NCBI GenBank assembly: GCA_014860745.1
Contig: JACZJC010000045.1
Location: 25,688 to 89,687, forward strand
Length of the DNA stretch: 64,000 bases
Reading direction: 5' to 3'
Source: Anaerolineales bacterium
Lineage (GTDB): Bacteria; Chloroflexota; Anaerolineae; Anaerolineales; Villigracilaceae
In this document: positions 1-7,870 of the stretch, one piece after another
How positions within the stretch are numbered: the stretch's first letter is position 1
Layout: the number at the start of each line of letters is the position of its first letter
The notes under the pieces: model-generated
The model's input: only the letters and a program-made list of their open reading frames with translations
What the model was told of the DNA's origin: nothing
Database searches by the model: none
Translations under genes and position numbers: made by a program

Positions 1-471
1 TTCTTGACCCAAATCATCTACATCGAACGAACTTAAAGATTTACTTTTTAATTGTAAGCTTTCTAACAAACGAGCATAACCACTATTTCTCTTTATTTTA
101 GGAAAAAAATCAATGTAGTGAAAATTTCTCAAAGACCGTGGCAATATGCAATCGTCGGCTCGCAACGGGATAATAAAGATTGTCCCTTCTGGCTTTTCCC
201 CAGCGATATTTAGAACAAATCGCAATTCTTTCTGAACATATCCTTCTTTTGTTAATGAACCTTTTGACAAACACACGATCACCACATCAGCGGCTTCCAC
301 AGCTTTCTCAATTTCCATATTCCAATCCTGCCCGGGGAGAAGTTTTTTTTCGTCCAGCCAGGGATCAATCCAGCCCTCGGCGTTGAGTCGCTGGTAGAGT
401 TCGCGGACAACAGCTTTGTCTTGCGAGGCATAGCAGAGGAAAACACTGAGTTTGCGATCAGTGGTGGGCAT
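1..471 (-). CDS. TIR-domain protein, 3' end outside window
   Basis: The minus-strand frame opens with ATG at 471 and stays open to the window edge, giving 157 codons with no stop. The product starts MPTTDRKLSVFLCYASQDK and continues with the TIR signature (WIDPWLDEKKLLPGQDW, then a VIVCLSKGS strand and a Glu in YVQKEL). It is very close in protein and DNA sequence to the TIR domain of the gene ending at 485, which lies 13 bases upstream in the same direction, so the two probably share a transcript. TIR domains act as NAD-cleaving enzymes or as protein-protein adaptors; which applies here cannot be told. What follows the TIR domain is not visible. Confidence 0.85.
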   Translation of the reverse strand, partial: MPTTDRKLSVFLCYASQDKAVVRELYQRLNAEGWIDPWLDEKKLLPGQDWNMEIEKAVEAADVVIVCLSKGSLTKEGYVQKELRFVLNIAGEKPEGTIFIIPLRADDCILPRSLRNFHYIDFFPKIKRNSGYARLLESLQLKSKSLSSFDVDDLGQE

Positions 472-484
472 GCGTACTTTCAAA

Positions 485-1489
485 TCATAAATCCATTACC
501 ATCAACACAATTGTAATTACGCTTATGATGGCGATAGGACCGGCAGAGTAGAAAGAAGGGTAAATATCAAAGGCATTCAAAGTCGCTTTGACGCCAAGGA
601 TCAAAAGAAACAAAGCCAGGGATATGGACGAATAAAAAACCGGCCTTTTAGGAGCGCGAGCCGTCACAATCGCCGATCCGCAGGATATCAATGCAACAAT
701 TCCCTCAAAAATCTCGCTAGCAGGACTGTCGGATATGTTATTTAAAGCATGAACACCCACAAACAGGATCGTTGAAATCTTGAATATAGAACCAGGCGGT
801 ATCTGCTTTCGGATGACGAGAAATATCCCTGCCAATATTGAGAATATCCCCATCATTAATTGGTTGGTTGAATCGGAAGAGGTTAGGACATACAGTGCCG
901 CCAATGAAAAATAAAGGATCAGGGGAATCGTTCCAGCGGTGTCCACTGTGCCTGTTCCCTTAGCCGAAACCAAATCAACCAGCCTTGCGTACATGCTTTT
1001 CGCCGGTGGTTTTATTTTCTCCCTTGTTTCTTGAGCAGCTTCCGTTTGAGGATACAACTGTTGAAAACGAATATTCAAAGATTGCCGCAAGCGCTGATAA
1101 ACCTGTTCGCGGCGTTCCACCGGGAAATAATCAACGTACTGTCTGGCGCGCAAGCGGCGGGGAATTTCACAATCTTCCAGCCGCAATGGAATGACAAAGA
1201 TCGTTTCCTCGGGTTTTTCAAGAGCAATATCCAATACCTTGCGTAATTCCTTCTGGATATATCCCTCTTTTGTCATTGAGCCATTCGAAAGGGAAACGAT
1301 TACCGCGTCAGCAGCTTCCACGGCTTTCTCGATCTCCAAATCCCAATCCTGACCTGGAAGGAGTTTCTCTTCGTCCAGCCAGGGATCAATCCAGCCCTCG
1401 GCGTTGAGTCGCTGGTATAGTTCGCGGACAATGGGCTTGTCCTGCGAGGAGTGGCAGAGGAAAACGCGGATTTTGCGGGTTTCGGTCAT
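485..1489 (-). CDS. TIR-domain membrane protein
   Basis: 334 aa. Residues 1-135 form a TIR domain (RVFLCHSSQDK, WIDPWLDEEKLLPGQDW, a conserved-position Glu81 in YIQKEL). Residues about 185-334 hold five or six hydrophobic segments, so the TIR domain should sit in the cytoplasm on a small membrane anchor. TIR proteins of bacteria are often linked to defence or NAD metabolism; the membrane part suggests a sensor or effector at the membrane, which is inference. The start is fixed by near identity with the start of a truncated copy at 1771, including about 40 bases of upstream DNA. The next gene (1-471) is a second TIR gene. Confidence 0.85.
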   Translation of the reverse strand: MTETRKIRVFLCHSSQDKPIVRELYQRLNAEGWIDPWLDEEKLLPGQDWDLEIEKAVEAADAVIVSLSNGSMTKEGYIQKELRKVLDIALEKPEETIFVIPLRLEDCEIPRRLRARQYVDYFPVERREQVYQRLRQSLNIRFQQLYPQTEAAQETREKIKPPAKSMYARLVDLVSAKGTGTVDTAGTIPLILYFSLAALYVLTSSDSTNQLMMGIFSILAGIFLVIRKQIPPGSIFKISTILFVGVHALNNISDSPASEIFEGIVALISCGSAIVTARAPKRPVFYSSISLALFLLILGVKATLNAFDIYPSFYSAGPIAIISVITIVLMVMDL

Positions 1490-1520
1490 TGGGGTGTCCC
1501 TATTTCCTTGTGAAGGTCAA

Positions 1521-1526
1521 ATTATA
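1521..1526 (-). promoter_or_regulatory. -10 box of TIR operon (duplicated upstream region)
   Basis: On the minus strand TATAAT lies about 32 bases before the TIR start at 1489. The same TATAAT plus the following leader, up to the ATG, is repeated almost unchanged at 1772-1809 in front of the truncated TIR copy, so the duplication included the promoter region. No clear -35 box was found. Confidence 0.5.
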
Positions 1527-1547
1527 AAGCAAATGAGGGTGAAGAGG

Positions 1548-1655
1548 GTGCGTCGCATATCATCCCCGCATGGGGGCCAGACTTAATGAGATTCTGCCTG
1601 CCCGTAGATTCTTCTCCTTGATCAGGAAAATCCAGCCCGTCTGGTGCGACGCACT
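1548..1655. repeat. inverted-repeat element, copy A
   Basis: About 108 bp bounded by GTGCGTCGCA on the left and TCTGGTGCGACGCACT on the right. The reverse complement of its right end matches the left end of the element at 44819-44908 over about 25 bases. The left end carries an extra hairpin-like stretch (CCCCGCATGGGG) between the terminal motif and CCAGAC. It lies exactly at the break of the TIR remnant, so it probably caused or followed the truncation. It looks like a small non-coding mobile or REP-like element; no coding sequence is inside. Confidence 0.65.
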
Positions 1656-1666
1656 CCGGGCGCAGC

Positions 1667-1771
1667 ATCAATCCAGCCTTCGGCGTTGAGTCGCTGGTAG
1701 AGTTCGCGGACAACAGCTTTGTCTTGCGAGGAATGACAGAGAAAGACATGGATTTTGTGGGTTTCGGTCAT
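1667..1771 (-). pseudogene. TIR-domain gene remnant
   Basis: 35 codons read MTETHKIHVFLCHSSQDK and continue to WID, nearly identical to the first 35 codons of the two TIR genes downstream. Homology then stops abruptly at the edge of the 1548-1655 repeat element. The start codon and the leader with TATAAT are intact, so the fragment may still be transcribed. It is the 5' stub of a third tandem copy. Confidence 0.8.
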
Positions 1772-1887
1772 TGGGGATAGCCCCAGTTCCTTGTGATGGT
1801 CAAATTATAAGGCAGAATTTCTCCATGACCGCGATTCCGGCTTCACTATTCAGGGAGAATCTTCTATAATCCAACTCTGGCAGAATC

Positions 1888-2364
1888 ATGAAAAATACAT
1901 CAGCCTGGCAATATGCAAAAATCTTGCTCGGGGTCTTTCTAACAGCCATTATGACATCCTCCACCCCTTTGTTTAAATCAGAACCAGATTGCAGCGCATC
2001 TGATGGACAGACGGTTGTGAAATGGAAGGATCTCTACTATATTCCCTGCAAACGTTCCTGGGTCGGATTCTGTCTCTGGCCGATCCGCCGCAAACATTAC
2101 ACGTACAAAGTAACCATCACCGCGGGTATTCCTGTGCGTGATGAAAGGGGAAAAGTAGTTTTAATTGCCAGTGGGAAAAGAAAGAATTGGGAAGTCTACG
2201 ACTCAACAGCCTGGAATGCCCTTGAAAATATCCCCCGAAAAAAGAATCGGTTTTTAGGATATGAGCCAATTGCAGACAACGAATATGTCGTCATCGTTGA
2301 AACGCGATACGTATTATTCAATGATGTCGAATCATCGCTGCGAATTTGCACACAAATGCATTGA
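1888..2364 (+). CDS. hypothetical exported or membrane-anchored protein
   Basis: 158 aa. Residues 10-27 are hydrophobic (ILLGVFLTAIMTSSTPLF) after a short positive stretch, which fits an uncleaved anchor or a weak signal peptide. The rest is mixed, with four Cys residues (CSAS, IPCKRSWVGFCLW, RICTQMH) that could form disulphides outside the cell. I do not recognise the family. A TATAAT sits at 1866, about 20 bases before the start. It stands alone, followed by a terminator. Confidence 0.6.
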   Translation: MKNTSAWQYAKILLGVFLTAIMTSSTPLFKSEPDCSASDGQTVVKWKDLYYIPCKRSWVGFCLWPIRRKHYTYKVTITAGIPVRDERGKVVLIASGKRKNWEVYDSTAWNALENIPRKKNRFLGYEPIADNEYVVIVETRYVLFNDVESSLRICTQMH

Positions 2365-2447
2365 CCTTGAGGGAATTTCGGTCATGGGCAGCAACCTTTA
2401 ATCCAATAATGAGCAAATTTTACGGCAGAAATTAATTCGATTTATTT

Positions 2448-2472
2448 CCCTACTCTGGTAGGGTGTGTTTTT
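2448..2472 (+). terminator. Rho-independent terminator after 1888-2364
   Basis: CCCTAC-TCTG-GTAGGG stem followed by TGTGTTTTT. It lies about 85 bases downstream of the stop and just before the leader of the next gene. Confidence 0.6.
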
Positions 2473-2523
2473 CCAAAACGTCCTTTATAAAGAAGATAAC
2501 CTACAACTTACAAGGAGCTTCAA

Positions 2524-3723
2524 ATGACCACTGTGAAAGCCGAAATCCTAGTCCATGCCCCTTTGAAATTTGCCTACCGCGCCTTCACCAATTCCACTTC
2601 GATGCGGGAGTGGCTATGCGATGTAGCCACGGTGGAACCGCACCCAAATGGACGGATGTATATGTGGTGGCGCGGAGATTTCTACTCCAGTGGGCATTTC
2701 CTTGAATTGGAAGAGAATAAACGAGTGAAATTCCGCTGGTTCTCGAATATCGATCCCGCCCCCACGGAAGTGACGCTGTCGTTCACAGAGAAAGGCAACA
2801 GCGCAGGCATCCTGCTCGAGCACGAGGTGCCAGCTGACGGGTCGTGGAAAGAGGCGGCGGAAAGTTTCCGTCAAAACTGGGTGGAGAGTCTTGAGAATCT
2901 AAAATCCGTTTTGGAGACGGGCATCGATCTGCGAATCGCGAACCGCCCGATGCTCGGGATTGTGCCTGGCGATTTCACAGAAGAACAGGCTGTCATGCTG
3001 GGCGTGCCCGTTCGTGAAGGTCTGCGGATCGACGGAACGGTGGAAGGTATGGGCGCGCACGAAGCGGGGATTCAAAAAAATGATGTGCTGGTGGGAATGG
3101 CGGGCAAACCGATTACCAGTGATTTCAACAGTCTGCCGACCGCCATCGAAGGTAAAAAAGGCGGCGACAAGATCGAAGTTGTTTTCTATCGCGGTGCGGA
3201 AAAGAAAACCGTCACAATGGAATTGAGCAAACGTCCAATGCCCGAAGTGCCGTTCGACCCTGCTGAACTGGCTGGGCGCGCCCGCGAAATGTTCGCTCCT
3301 GCCATGGTGGAATTGGAAAAATGTTTCGAGGGATACAGTGACGAGCAGGCCATGCAGCGTCCCGAACCGCATGAGTGGAGCGCGCTGGAGGTTGTAGCGC
3401 ATCTTGTTCACGGAGAACGAGGCAATATGAGCTTGCTCACCAGCCTGATCGATGGCTACGAACTCACCACGGATGGATTCGGAACAAATGTCACTGCGCA
3501 AGTGGAGGCGACAGTGAAAGTCAATCCATCCATCAAACAGATGTTCGCTGAACTTCACCGCGCTGTAAATGAACTGCTTGCCTACACCGCCTTGATCCCC
3601 GCCGAATTTACCGCCAACAAAGGCAGCTTTTACCGATTCGGATTCAACCTATTGCAGCCTAATTTCCATATCACATCCCACCTGCCTCAGATCCGCCACG
3701 CGCTCGAAGCGGCAAAGAAGTAA
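2524..3723 (+). CDS. AHSA1 (SRPBCC)-PDZ-DinB three-domain protein
   Basis: 399 aa, cytoplasmic. Residues 1-135 resemble the AHSA1/START-like fold (starts with VKAEILVHAPLKFAYRAFTN, ends in a QNWVESLENLK helix). Residues about 150-235 form a PDZ domain (GTVEGMGAHEAGIQKNDVL, then IEVVFYRG). Residues about 250-395 look like a DinB/DfsB helix bundle (RPEPHEWSALEVVAHLVHGE and a C-terminal HITSHLPQIRHAL); the spaced His residues could bind metal. DinB-like proteins include thiol-dependent transferases; the AHSA1 part may bind a hydrophobic ligand. The true reaction is unknown. RBS AAGGAG precedes the start. Single gene with its own terminator. Confidence 0.8.
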   Translation: MTTVKAEILVHAPLKFAYRAFTNSTSMREWLCDVATVEPHPNGRMYMWWRGDFYSSGHFLELEENKRVKFRWFSNIDPAPTEVTLSFTEKGNSAGILLEHEVPADGSWKEAAESFRQNWVESLENLKSVLETGIDLRIANRPMLGIVPGDFTEEQAVMLGVPVREGLRIDGTVEGMGAHEAGIQKNDVLVGMAGKPITSDFNSLPTAIEGKKGGDKIEVVFYRGAEKKTVTMELSKRPMPEVPFDPAELAGRAREMFAPAMVELEKCFEGYSDEQAMQRPEPHEWSALEVVAHLVHGERGNMSLLTSLIDGYELTTDGFGTNVTAQVEATVKVNPSIKQMFAELHRAVNELLAYTALIPAEFTANKGSFYRFGFNLLQPNFHITSHLPQIRHALEAAKK

Positions 3724-3727
3724 TACC

Positions 3728-3759
3728 AAAACGGACAGTCCTGAGGCTGTCCGTTTTTT
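3728..3759 (+). terminator. Rho-independent terminator
   Basis: AAACGGACAG / CTGTCCGTTTT stem with a short loop and a T run, directly after the stop at 3723. It sits between convergent genes and could serve the minus-strand gene ending at 3770 as well, since A residues lead the stem. Confidence 0.85.
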
Positions 3760-3769
3760 GTACAGGGCT

Positions 3770-4450
3770 TTATAAATTAACCTTGCTCAACCAATCCGGC
3801 AATTGATGGAATAATTTGCGCATCACAACTTTGGTTCGGTCATGGAACAGTTCGAGGTTGCCATAAGCTTCTCCCCCATCGCCGCCCACAAGGTCTGAGA
3901 CGGCTCGCAGGATGAGTAGGCGGGTTTTATTTTTATTTGCCACCCAGGCAATTGCGCCCGATTCCCAGTCCGCGGCGACTGCGTTATATTTTTCGATCAG
4001 CATGGGGATATCTTCCACGACGATATCCCGGTCGGCAGAGACGAGGAGTCCGCGCGAGATGGGATGAGGCAGATTATTCGGCAGCCAGCTCAGGTCGAGG
4101 GAGGAGGCGTAATGCTGAATAGCTTCAGCTCCATCTCCCATCTGCTCGACGATGTCATAGACAAGGGTTTGTTCCACGAGGATGACGGTCCCTGTTTCAA
4201 TGCGTCCGTCAAATCCGCCGCAGGTGCCAAGGTTGATGAGCAGGTCGGGGTTGAAATGGTCGATGACATATTGTGCGGTGGCCGCGGCGGAAATCTTCCC
4301 CCAGCCGCCAAGAAAGACCGTCAAGGGCCACACATCCAATTTTAGGTTTGCAAATTCACCATAGGGTGAATGTTGGATTTCAAGGTTCGGGTAAAGTTCC
4401 TTCACTACGCGCCACTCCGCATTGGCGGAAATAATCACAACGATCTTCAT
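3770..4450 (-). CDS. nucleoside phosphorylase superfamily protein (MTAN-like)
   Basis: 226 aa. It carries the phosphorylase/nucleosidase core: the glycine motif INLGTCGGFDG at about 95-105, a VAADWESGAIAWVA stretch that matches the purine/ribose-binding MES-type motif (here with Trp-Glu-Ser), and VSDLVGG near the end with the expected Asp. It probably cleaves 5'-methylthioadenosine or S-adenosylhomocysteine, or a related nucleoside; the substrate is not settled. The start overlaps the stop of the upstream gene by four bases (ATGA), so it is translated with the CinA-like protein. Confidence 0.75.
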   Translation of the reverse strand: MKIVVIISANAEWRVVKELYPNLEIQHSPYGEFANLKLDVWPLTVFLGGWGKISAAATAQYVIDHFNPDLLINLGTCGGFDGRIETGTVILVEQTLVYDIVEQMGDGAEAIQHYASSLDLSWLPNNLPHPISRGLLVSADRDIVVEDIPMLIEKYNAVAADWESGAIAWVANKNKTRLLILRAVSDLVGGDGGEAYGNLELFHDRTKVVMRKLFHQLPDWLSKVNL

Positions 4451-4932
4451 GAAAGTTTTTCCTCCAGATAGTCGATGATAAATTGCAGCGCGGCCTCGGA
4501 CGAATATTGCTTGTTCTGCTCGCGATCACCATCCCACAGGAAGTGTCGAGCCCATTCGCCGCTCGAAGTGGAAAGCCCAATCCAGGTGGTGCCGACTGGT
4601 TTCTCCGGGGTGCCGCCTGCGGGTCCCGCAATGCCGCTGACTGAAAGGGCAATATCTGCATCGAATAGTTTCCGCGCGCCGCGCGCCATTTCCAGCACTG
4701 TTTCCCGGCTGACGGCTCCGTGCGAGTTCAACGTCTCCCACAATACGCCGAGCAACGCGGCTTTGGCTTCGTAGGAATAGGCGATCACTCCACCGGTAAA
4801 ATACGCGGACGACCCAGCCATGTTTGTGATGCGGTGTGAAACCAGCCCGCCTGTGCAGGATTCGGCTGTGGAAAGTTTCAAGCCCCGTTTTTCTAAATAC
4901 CCATGCAGTTTGTTTTCAAGTTCAGTGGACAT
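4447..4932 (-). CDS. pncC: CinA C-terminal domain amidohydrolase (PncC type)
   Basis: 161 aa, the length of stand-alone CinA C-terminal proteins, which deamidate nicotinamide mononucleotide to nicotinic acid mononucleotide in NAD recycling. Diagnostic motifs are STAESCTGGLVSHRIT at about 21-36, YFTGGVIAYSYEAK, and GIAGPAGGTPEKPVGTTWIGL. No N-terminal molybdopterin-type domain is present. It is the first gene of a two-gene unit and shares the 4974 region with the divergent kinase gene. Both members act on nucleotides or nucleosides, so a salvage role for the pair is plausible. Confidence 0.85.
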   Translation of the reverse strand: MSTELENKLHGYLEKRGLKLSTAESCTGGLVSHRITNMAGSSAYFTGGVIAYSYEAKAALLGVLWETLNSHGAVSRETVLEMARGARKLFDADIALSVSGIAGPAGGTPEKPVGTTWIGLSTSSGEWARHFLWDGDREQNKQYSSEAALQFIIDYLEEKLS

Positions 4933-4970
4933 TAATTTCTCCTCGCAATTCGGTGAATTATACTATCGGG

Positions 4971-4976
4971 TATAAT
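4971..4976 (+). promoter_or_regulatory. -10 box, leaderless promoter of kinase gene
   Basis: TATAAT followed by six bases (CTGCCA) and then ATG at 4983. With a usual 6-7 base distance to the transcription start, the mRNA would begin at the start codon. No Shine-Dalgarno sequence is present, which supports leaderless translation. Confidence 0.6.
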
Positions 4977-4982
4977 CTGCCA

Positions 4983-7010
4983 ATGCCATTATGGACCGGT
5001 AAGACCATCAATCATGTAAAAATCGGAGAGATGATCGCTCGCGGCGGCATGGCCGAAGTATATGTGGGTGAGCACATCTCTCTTAATCGCAAAGTAGCGG
5101 TAAAAATCATGCGCGACCACGTGGATGGGGACCCTGAAACACGGATGCGCTTCGAACGCGAAGCGCGCGTGGTGGCAAGCCTGCGGCACCCCAACATCAT
5201 TCAAATGTATGATTACGACCTGGTGGAAGGTCAGCCCTGCCTCATCATGGAATTGGTGGAAGGCGCCTCTCTTGGGGGCTATCTCAAAGCGCTGCACAAA
5301 AGAGGGGAAAAGCTTCCAATGAGCACGATTGCGGGCCTTCTCTCGGCGCTCGCCTCCGCCATCGATTACGCCCACACTCAAAACATCATCCACCGGGATA
5401 TCAAACCTGCAAACGTGCTGCTTCGTTCGACAGTAGGGCAAGTGGATATCGAGAAGCCCCTTGCCGGGGATGTAGAACCGGTTCTTACCGACTTTGGGCT
5501 GGTTCGCCTGCTCGATACATCCATCCAAACCTCGACAGGCACCGTCTCCGGTACGCCCGCCTACATGAGTCCCGAACAGGCGCGCGGCGACAGAGTGGAC
5601 CGGAAAACCGATATCTACTCGCTTGGCGTACTGCTTTATGAAATGCTCGCTGGCGCAGTTCCCTTCGAAGCCGAGTCCTCCTTCGGCATTTTGATGAAGC
5701 ACCTGAATGAACCCCCTCCCCCCATTGCTGGAATCTCAGCCGGCCTCCAAAACGTCATCAACCGCGCGCTCTCCAAAGACCCATCGCTGCGTTACGAAAC
5801 CGCCAGGGAACTTGCGGATGAATTCAACGCGGTCTTCAACGGCCAGACCATCTCGATAGCCACGATGGATTCATTGAAAAAATTGGAGGAGCAAAAGGCG
5901 GAAGCAAAACCAAGGCCATCTTTTCCCTTCGCTTGGGTCGGCGCCGGCATACTGGTCATCCTGCTTGGAATTTCTTATTTAATTTTTCGTCTGCCTGCAT
6001 TGACCTCGATTGGCGAAAATCAACCGGTTGGGCGTATCTCCTATTTGGACTTTAATGCTGTGATGGACAAAGCCACCATCAACCTTTCGGGGCTGCCCAC
6101 ACCGGATCCGGGCACGCATTATGAGGGGTGGTTTCTTGCGGAAGGCGGAGAGGTGCGCCGGAATGTGGGTGCAATTTCCATGCGAGATGGCGGAGAAGGA
6201 CAGCTGATTTTTATCAATCCGGCCAAGGGAAATATCCTTTCGTCGTTCGACCAGTTCGAGGTCACGCTTGAATCGGATAACGATCCCAGCCCGCAGGAGC
6301 CTTCCGGAGAAGTCATCGCTTCTTCTGTTTTTCCCCCGCTTGCTCTTGTCCATGTGCGGCATGTGCTTGTATCCTTCCACGGCGCTCCGAAGGGGGAGGC
6401 ATTGATTCAAGGATTATGGTATTCCGCGGACGGCATTGATAATTCCGTAATTGCGTTGAATCAGGCATTGAAGGACAATGACGAGGAAAAATTTCGATTG
6501 AAAAACGAGGAGATCATCAATCAACTCGTTGGGAGCGCGAATACGGAGAGATACCGGGATTGGAATGAGAACGGTATTATCGACGATACAGGAGATGGAT
6601 ACGGCCTGCTGGGGAACGGCCCGGACGGCGGGCTGGGTTATATTCCAACAGCAATAAGCCACGCGCAATTTGCAGCGGAATCCGCGGATGCAACGGACAA
6701 CATTCAATTACACAGCGAGCATGTCGTCCTCAGCATCGAGAATATGCGCGGCTGGTCGGAGCAACTTCTTGAAAAGGCATTGCAATTGGAAGAGATGCCC
6801 TTCGGCAGTGAGATGGAGCCGCTGGCGCTCGAAATGCAAACGCTCTCGAACCAGATCCTCTTCGGCGTGGATACCAACGGCAATGAGCTGATCGAGCCAA
6901 TCGTCGGGGAGGGCGGCGGCGACACGGCCTACGAACATGCGTATTACATGGCCGAGATGCCGCTGCTGACGGGCGGGCACCGCATCCCGCCACCTGCCGT
7001 AAACAAATAA
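4983..7010 (+). CDS. transmembrane Ser/Thr protein kinase with RskA-like outer domain
   Basis: 675 aa. The kinase domain spans about 10-285: Gly loop RGGMAEVY (20-27), Lys41, Glu60, HRDIKPANV (137-145), DFG (170-172) and the GTPAYMSPEQA activation end. All catalytic residues are present, so it should be active. A single membrane helix lies at 316-336. The outside part starts with a domain like the C-terminal domain of anti-sigma-K factors (HYEGWFLAEGGE, then FEVTLESDNDPSPQEPSG), then an alpha-helical region and a DTNGNE / DWNENGIIDD pair that resembles calcium-binding loops. A longer frame upstream (GTG at 4836) overlaps pncC and is not needed; ATG 4983 gives the natural kinase N-terminus and fits the promoter. 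Confidence 0.88.
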   Translation: MPLWTGKTINHVKIGEMIARGGMAEVYVGEHISLNRKVAVKIMRDHVDGDPETRMRFEREARVVASLRHPNIIQMYDYDLVEGQPCLIMELVEGASLGGYLKALHKRGEKLPMSTIAGLLSALASAIDYAHTQNIIHRDIKPANVLLRSTVGQVDIEKPLAGDVEPVLTDFGLVRLLDTSIQTSTGTVSGTPAYMSPEQARGDRVDRKTDIYSLGVLLYEMLAGAVPFEAESSFGILMKHLNEPPPPIAGISAGLQNVINRALSKDPSLRYETARELADEFNAVFNGQTISIATMDSLKKLEEQKAEAKPRPSFPFAWVGAGILVILLGISYLIFRLPALTSIGENQPVGRISYLDFNAVMDKATINLSGLPTPDPGTHYEGWFLAEGGEVRRNVGAISMRDGGEGQLIFINPAKGNILSSFDQFEVTLESDNDPSPQEPSGEVIASSVFPPLALVHVRHVLVSFHGAPKGEALIQGLWYSADGIDNSVIALNQALKDNDEEKFRLKNEEIINQLVGSANTERYRDWNENGIIDDTGDGYGLLGNGPDGGLGYIPTAISHAQFAAESADATDNIQLHSEHVVLSIENMRGWSEQLLEKALQLEEMPFGSEMEPLALEMQTLSNQILFGVDTNGNELIEPIVGEGGGDTAYEHAYYMAEMPLLTGGHRIPPPAVNK

Positions 7011-7041
7011 AAATGCCTCCCGAAATCGGGAGGCATTTTTC
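7011..7041. terminator. bidirectional terminator
   Basis: AAATGCCTCCCG / CGGGAGGCATTTTT stem between the convergent kinase and Yip1-like genes. T runs on both strands allow use from either side. Confidence 0.85.
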
Positions 7042-7056
7042 TGAAACAAATACAAT

Positions 7057-7803
7057 CTATGGGGCAAGCTGCAAATCCTGGAAAACGCTGTTGATCGCAG
7101 GACCTAAAATGGACATGCCCGCGAAAACAATGCAACAACAGAAGATAAAGATCACAAGCCCGGGGATGAACACCGAACCGATCGCGGGACCCCATCCAAA
7201 CCGATTCACTCCCTTCACCGCCATTACCTGAAGCACGACTGCATAGATGCTCAAGCCCAATGAAACAATTCCAAAACATGCGCCGACGTAGGGAATCGCA
7301 GTCAGCAGCGCCAGCACCGATGAAACCAGGGTGAACGGGACAGTAATCGCTGCGGTTGCGTAGGCGAGTTTATCGAAGGTCCCTATACCGCCGAACATCT
7401 TGGCGATCCATTGGACGATGGCCGTACCGAGCGCAAAGAAAAGCACAGAGACCAGGCCAGCCACAGGTGAAAGGCAAATGCTTGTAATTAAGGATACTCC
7501 AGCAGAAGCCACATCCCCGCTGCCGCCGGCAGGCATATACTGCTCCAAACCGGGGATCGTCAATTGGGGCGAGGTTCCTGTCGCCGCATAGATGGCCTGT
7601 AAGATCGCCTGGAAGATTCCAGAAACAGTCCCTGCAATAAAGACCCAAATGAAAGCGGTCTTCGATACTGCCTGCGGACCTTCGGTGAGTTCAACGAAGG
7701 TCTGTTCATTGGGCTTGGTGACAGCCTTCATCCAAACTTGCATCCAGCCCGCGGGGCCAGGCTTGGATTCCATCATGGGCGCGTTCGAGGGCATTTGTTC
7801 CAT
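7057..7803 (-). CDS. Yip1-family integral membrane protein
   Basis: 248 aa. A 40-residue cytoplasmic N-terminus (Pro/Met-rich, then WMQVWMKAVTKPNEQTF) leads into five hydrophobic segments, the last a Cys-rich IFIFCCCIVF helix near 220-230. The layout, including the conserved early TKP region and the GGIGTFDKLAYATA loop, fits the Yip1 domain family of bacteria, whose role is not known (membrane organisation has been suggested by analogy). A GAATG-type start with GGAGAA upstream supports the chosen ATG. Confidence 0.7.
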   Translation of the reverse strand: MEQMPSNAPMMESKPGPAGWMQVWMKAVTKPNEQTFVELTEGPQAVSKTAFIWVFIAGTVSGIFQAILQAIYAATGTSPQLTIPGLEQYMPAGGSGDVASAGVSLITSICLSPVAGLVSVLFFALGTAIVQWIAKMFGGIGTFDKLAYATAAITVPFTLVSSVLALLTAIPYVGACFGIVSLGLSIYAVVLQVMAVKGVNRFGWGPAIGSVFIPGLVIFIFCCCIVFAGMSILGPAINSVFQDLQLAP

Positions 7804-7870
7804 TTCACATTCTCCTTTTGATAAATGGTTTACTCAATTGTACATCGTCACTTCAAAAAGTCCAACACTG

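Noticed and set aside
2899..3558. 219-codon open frame on the minus strand
   Set aside because: Opposite the AHSA1-PDZ-DinB gene; His/Phe-rich shadow.
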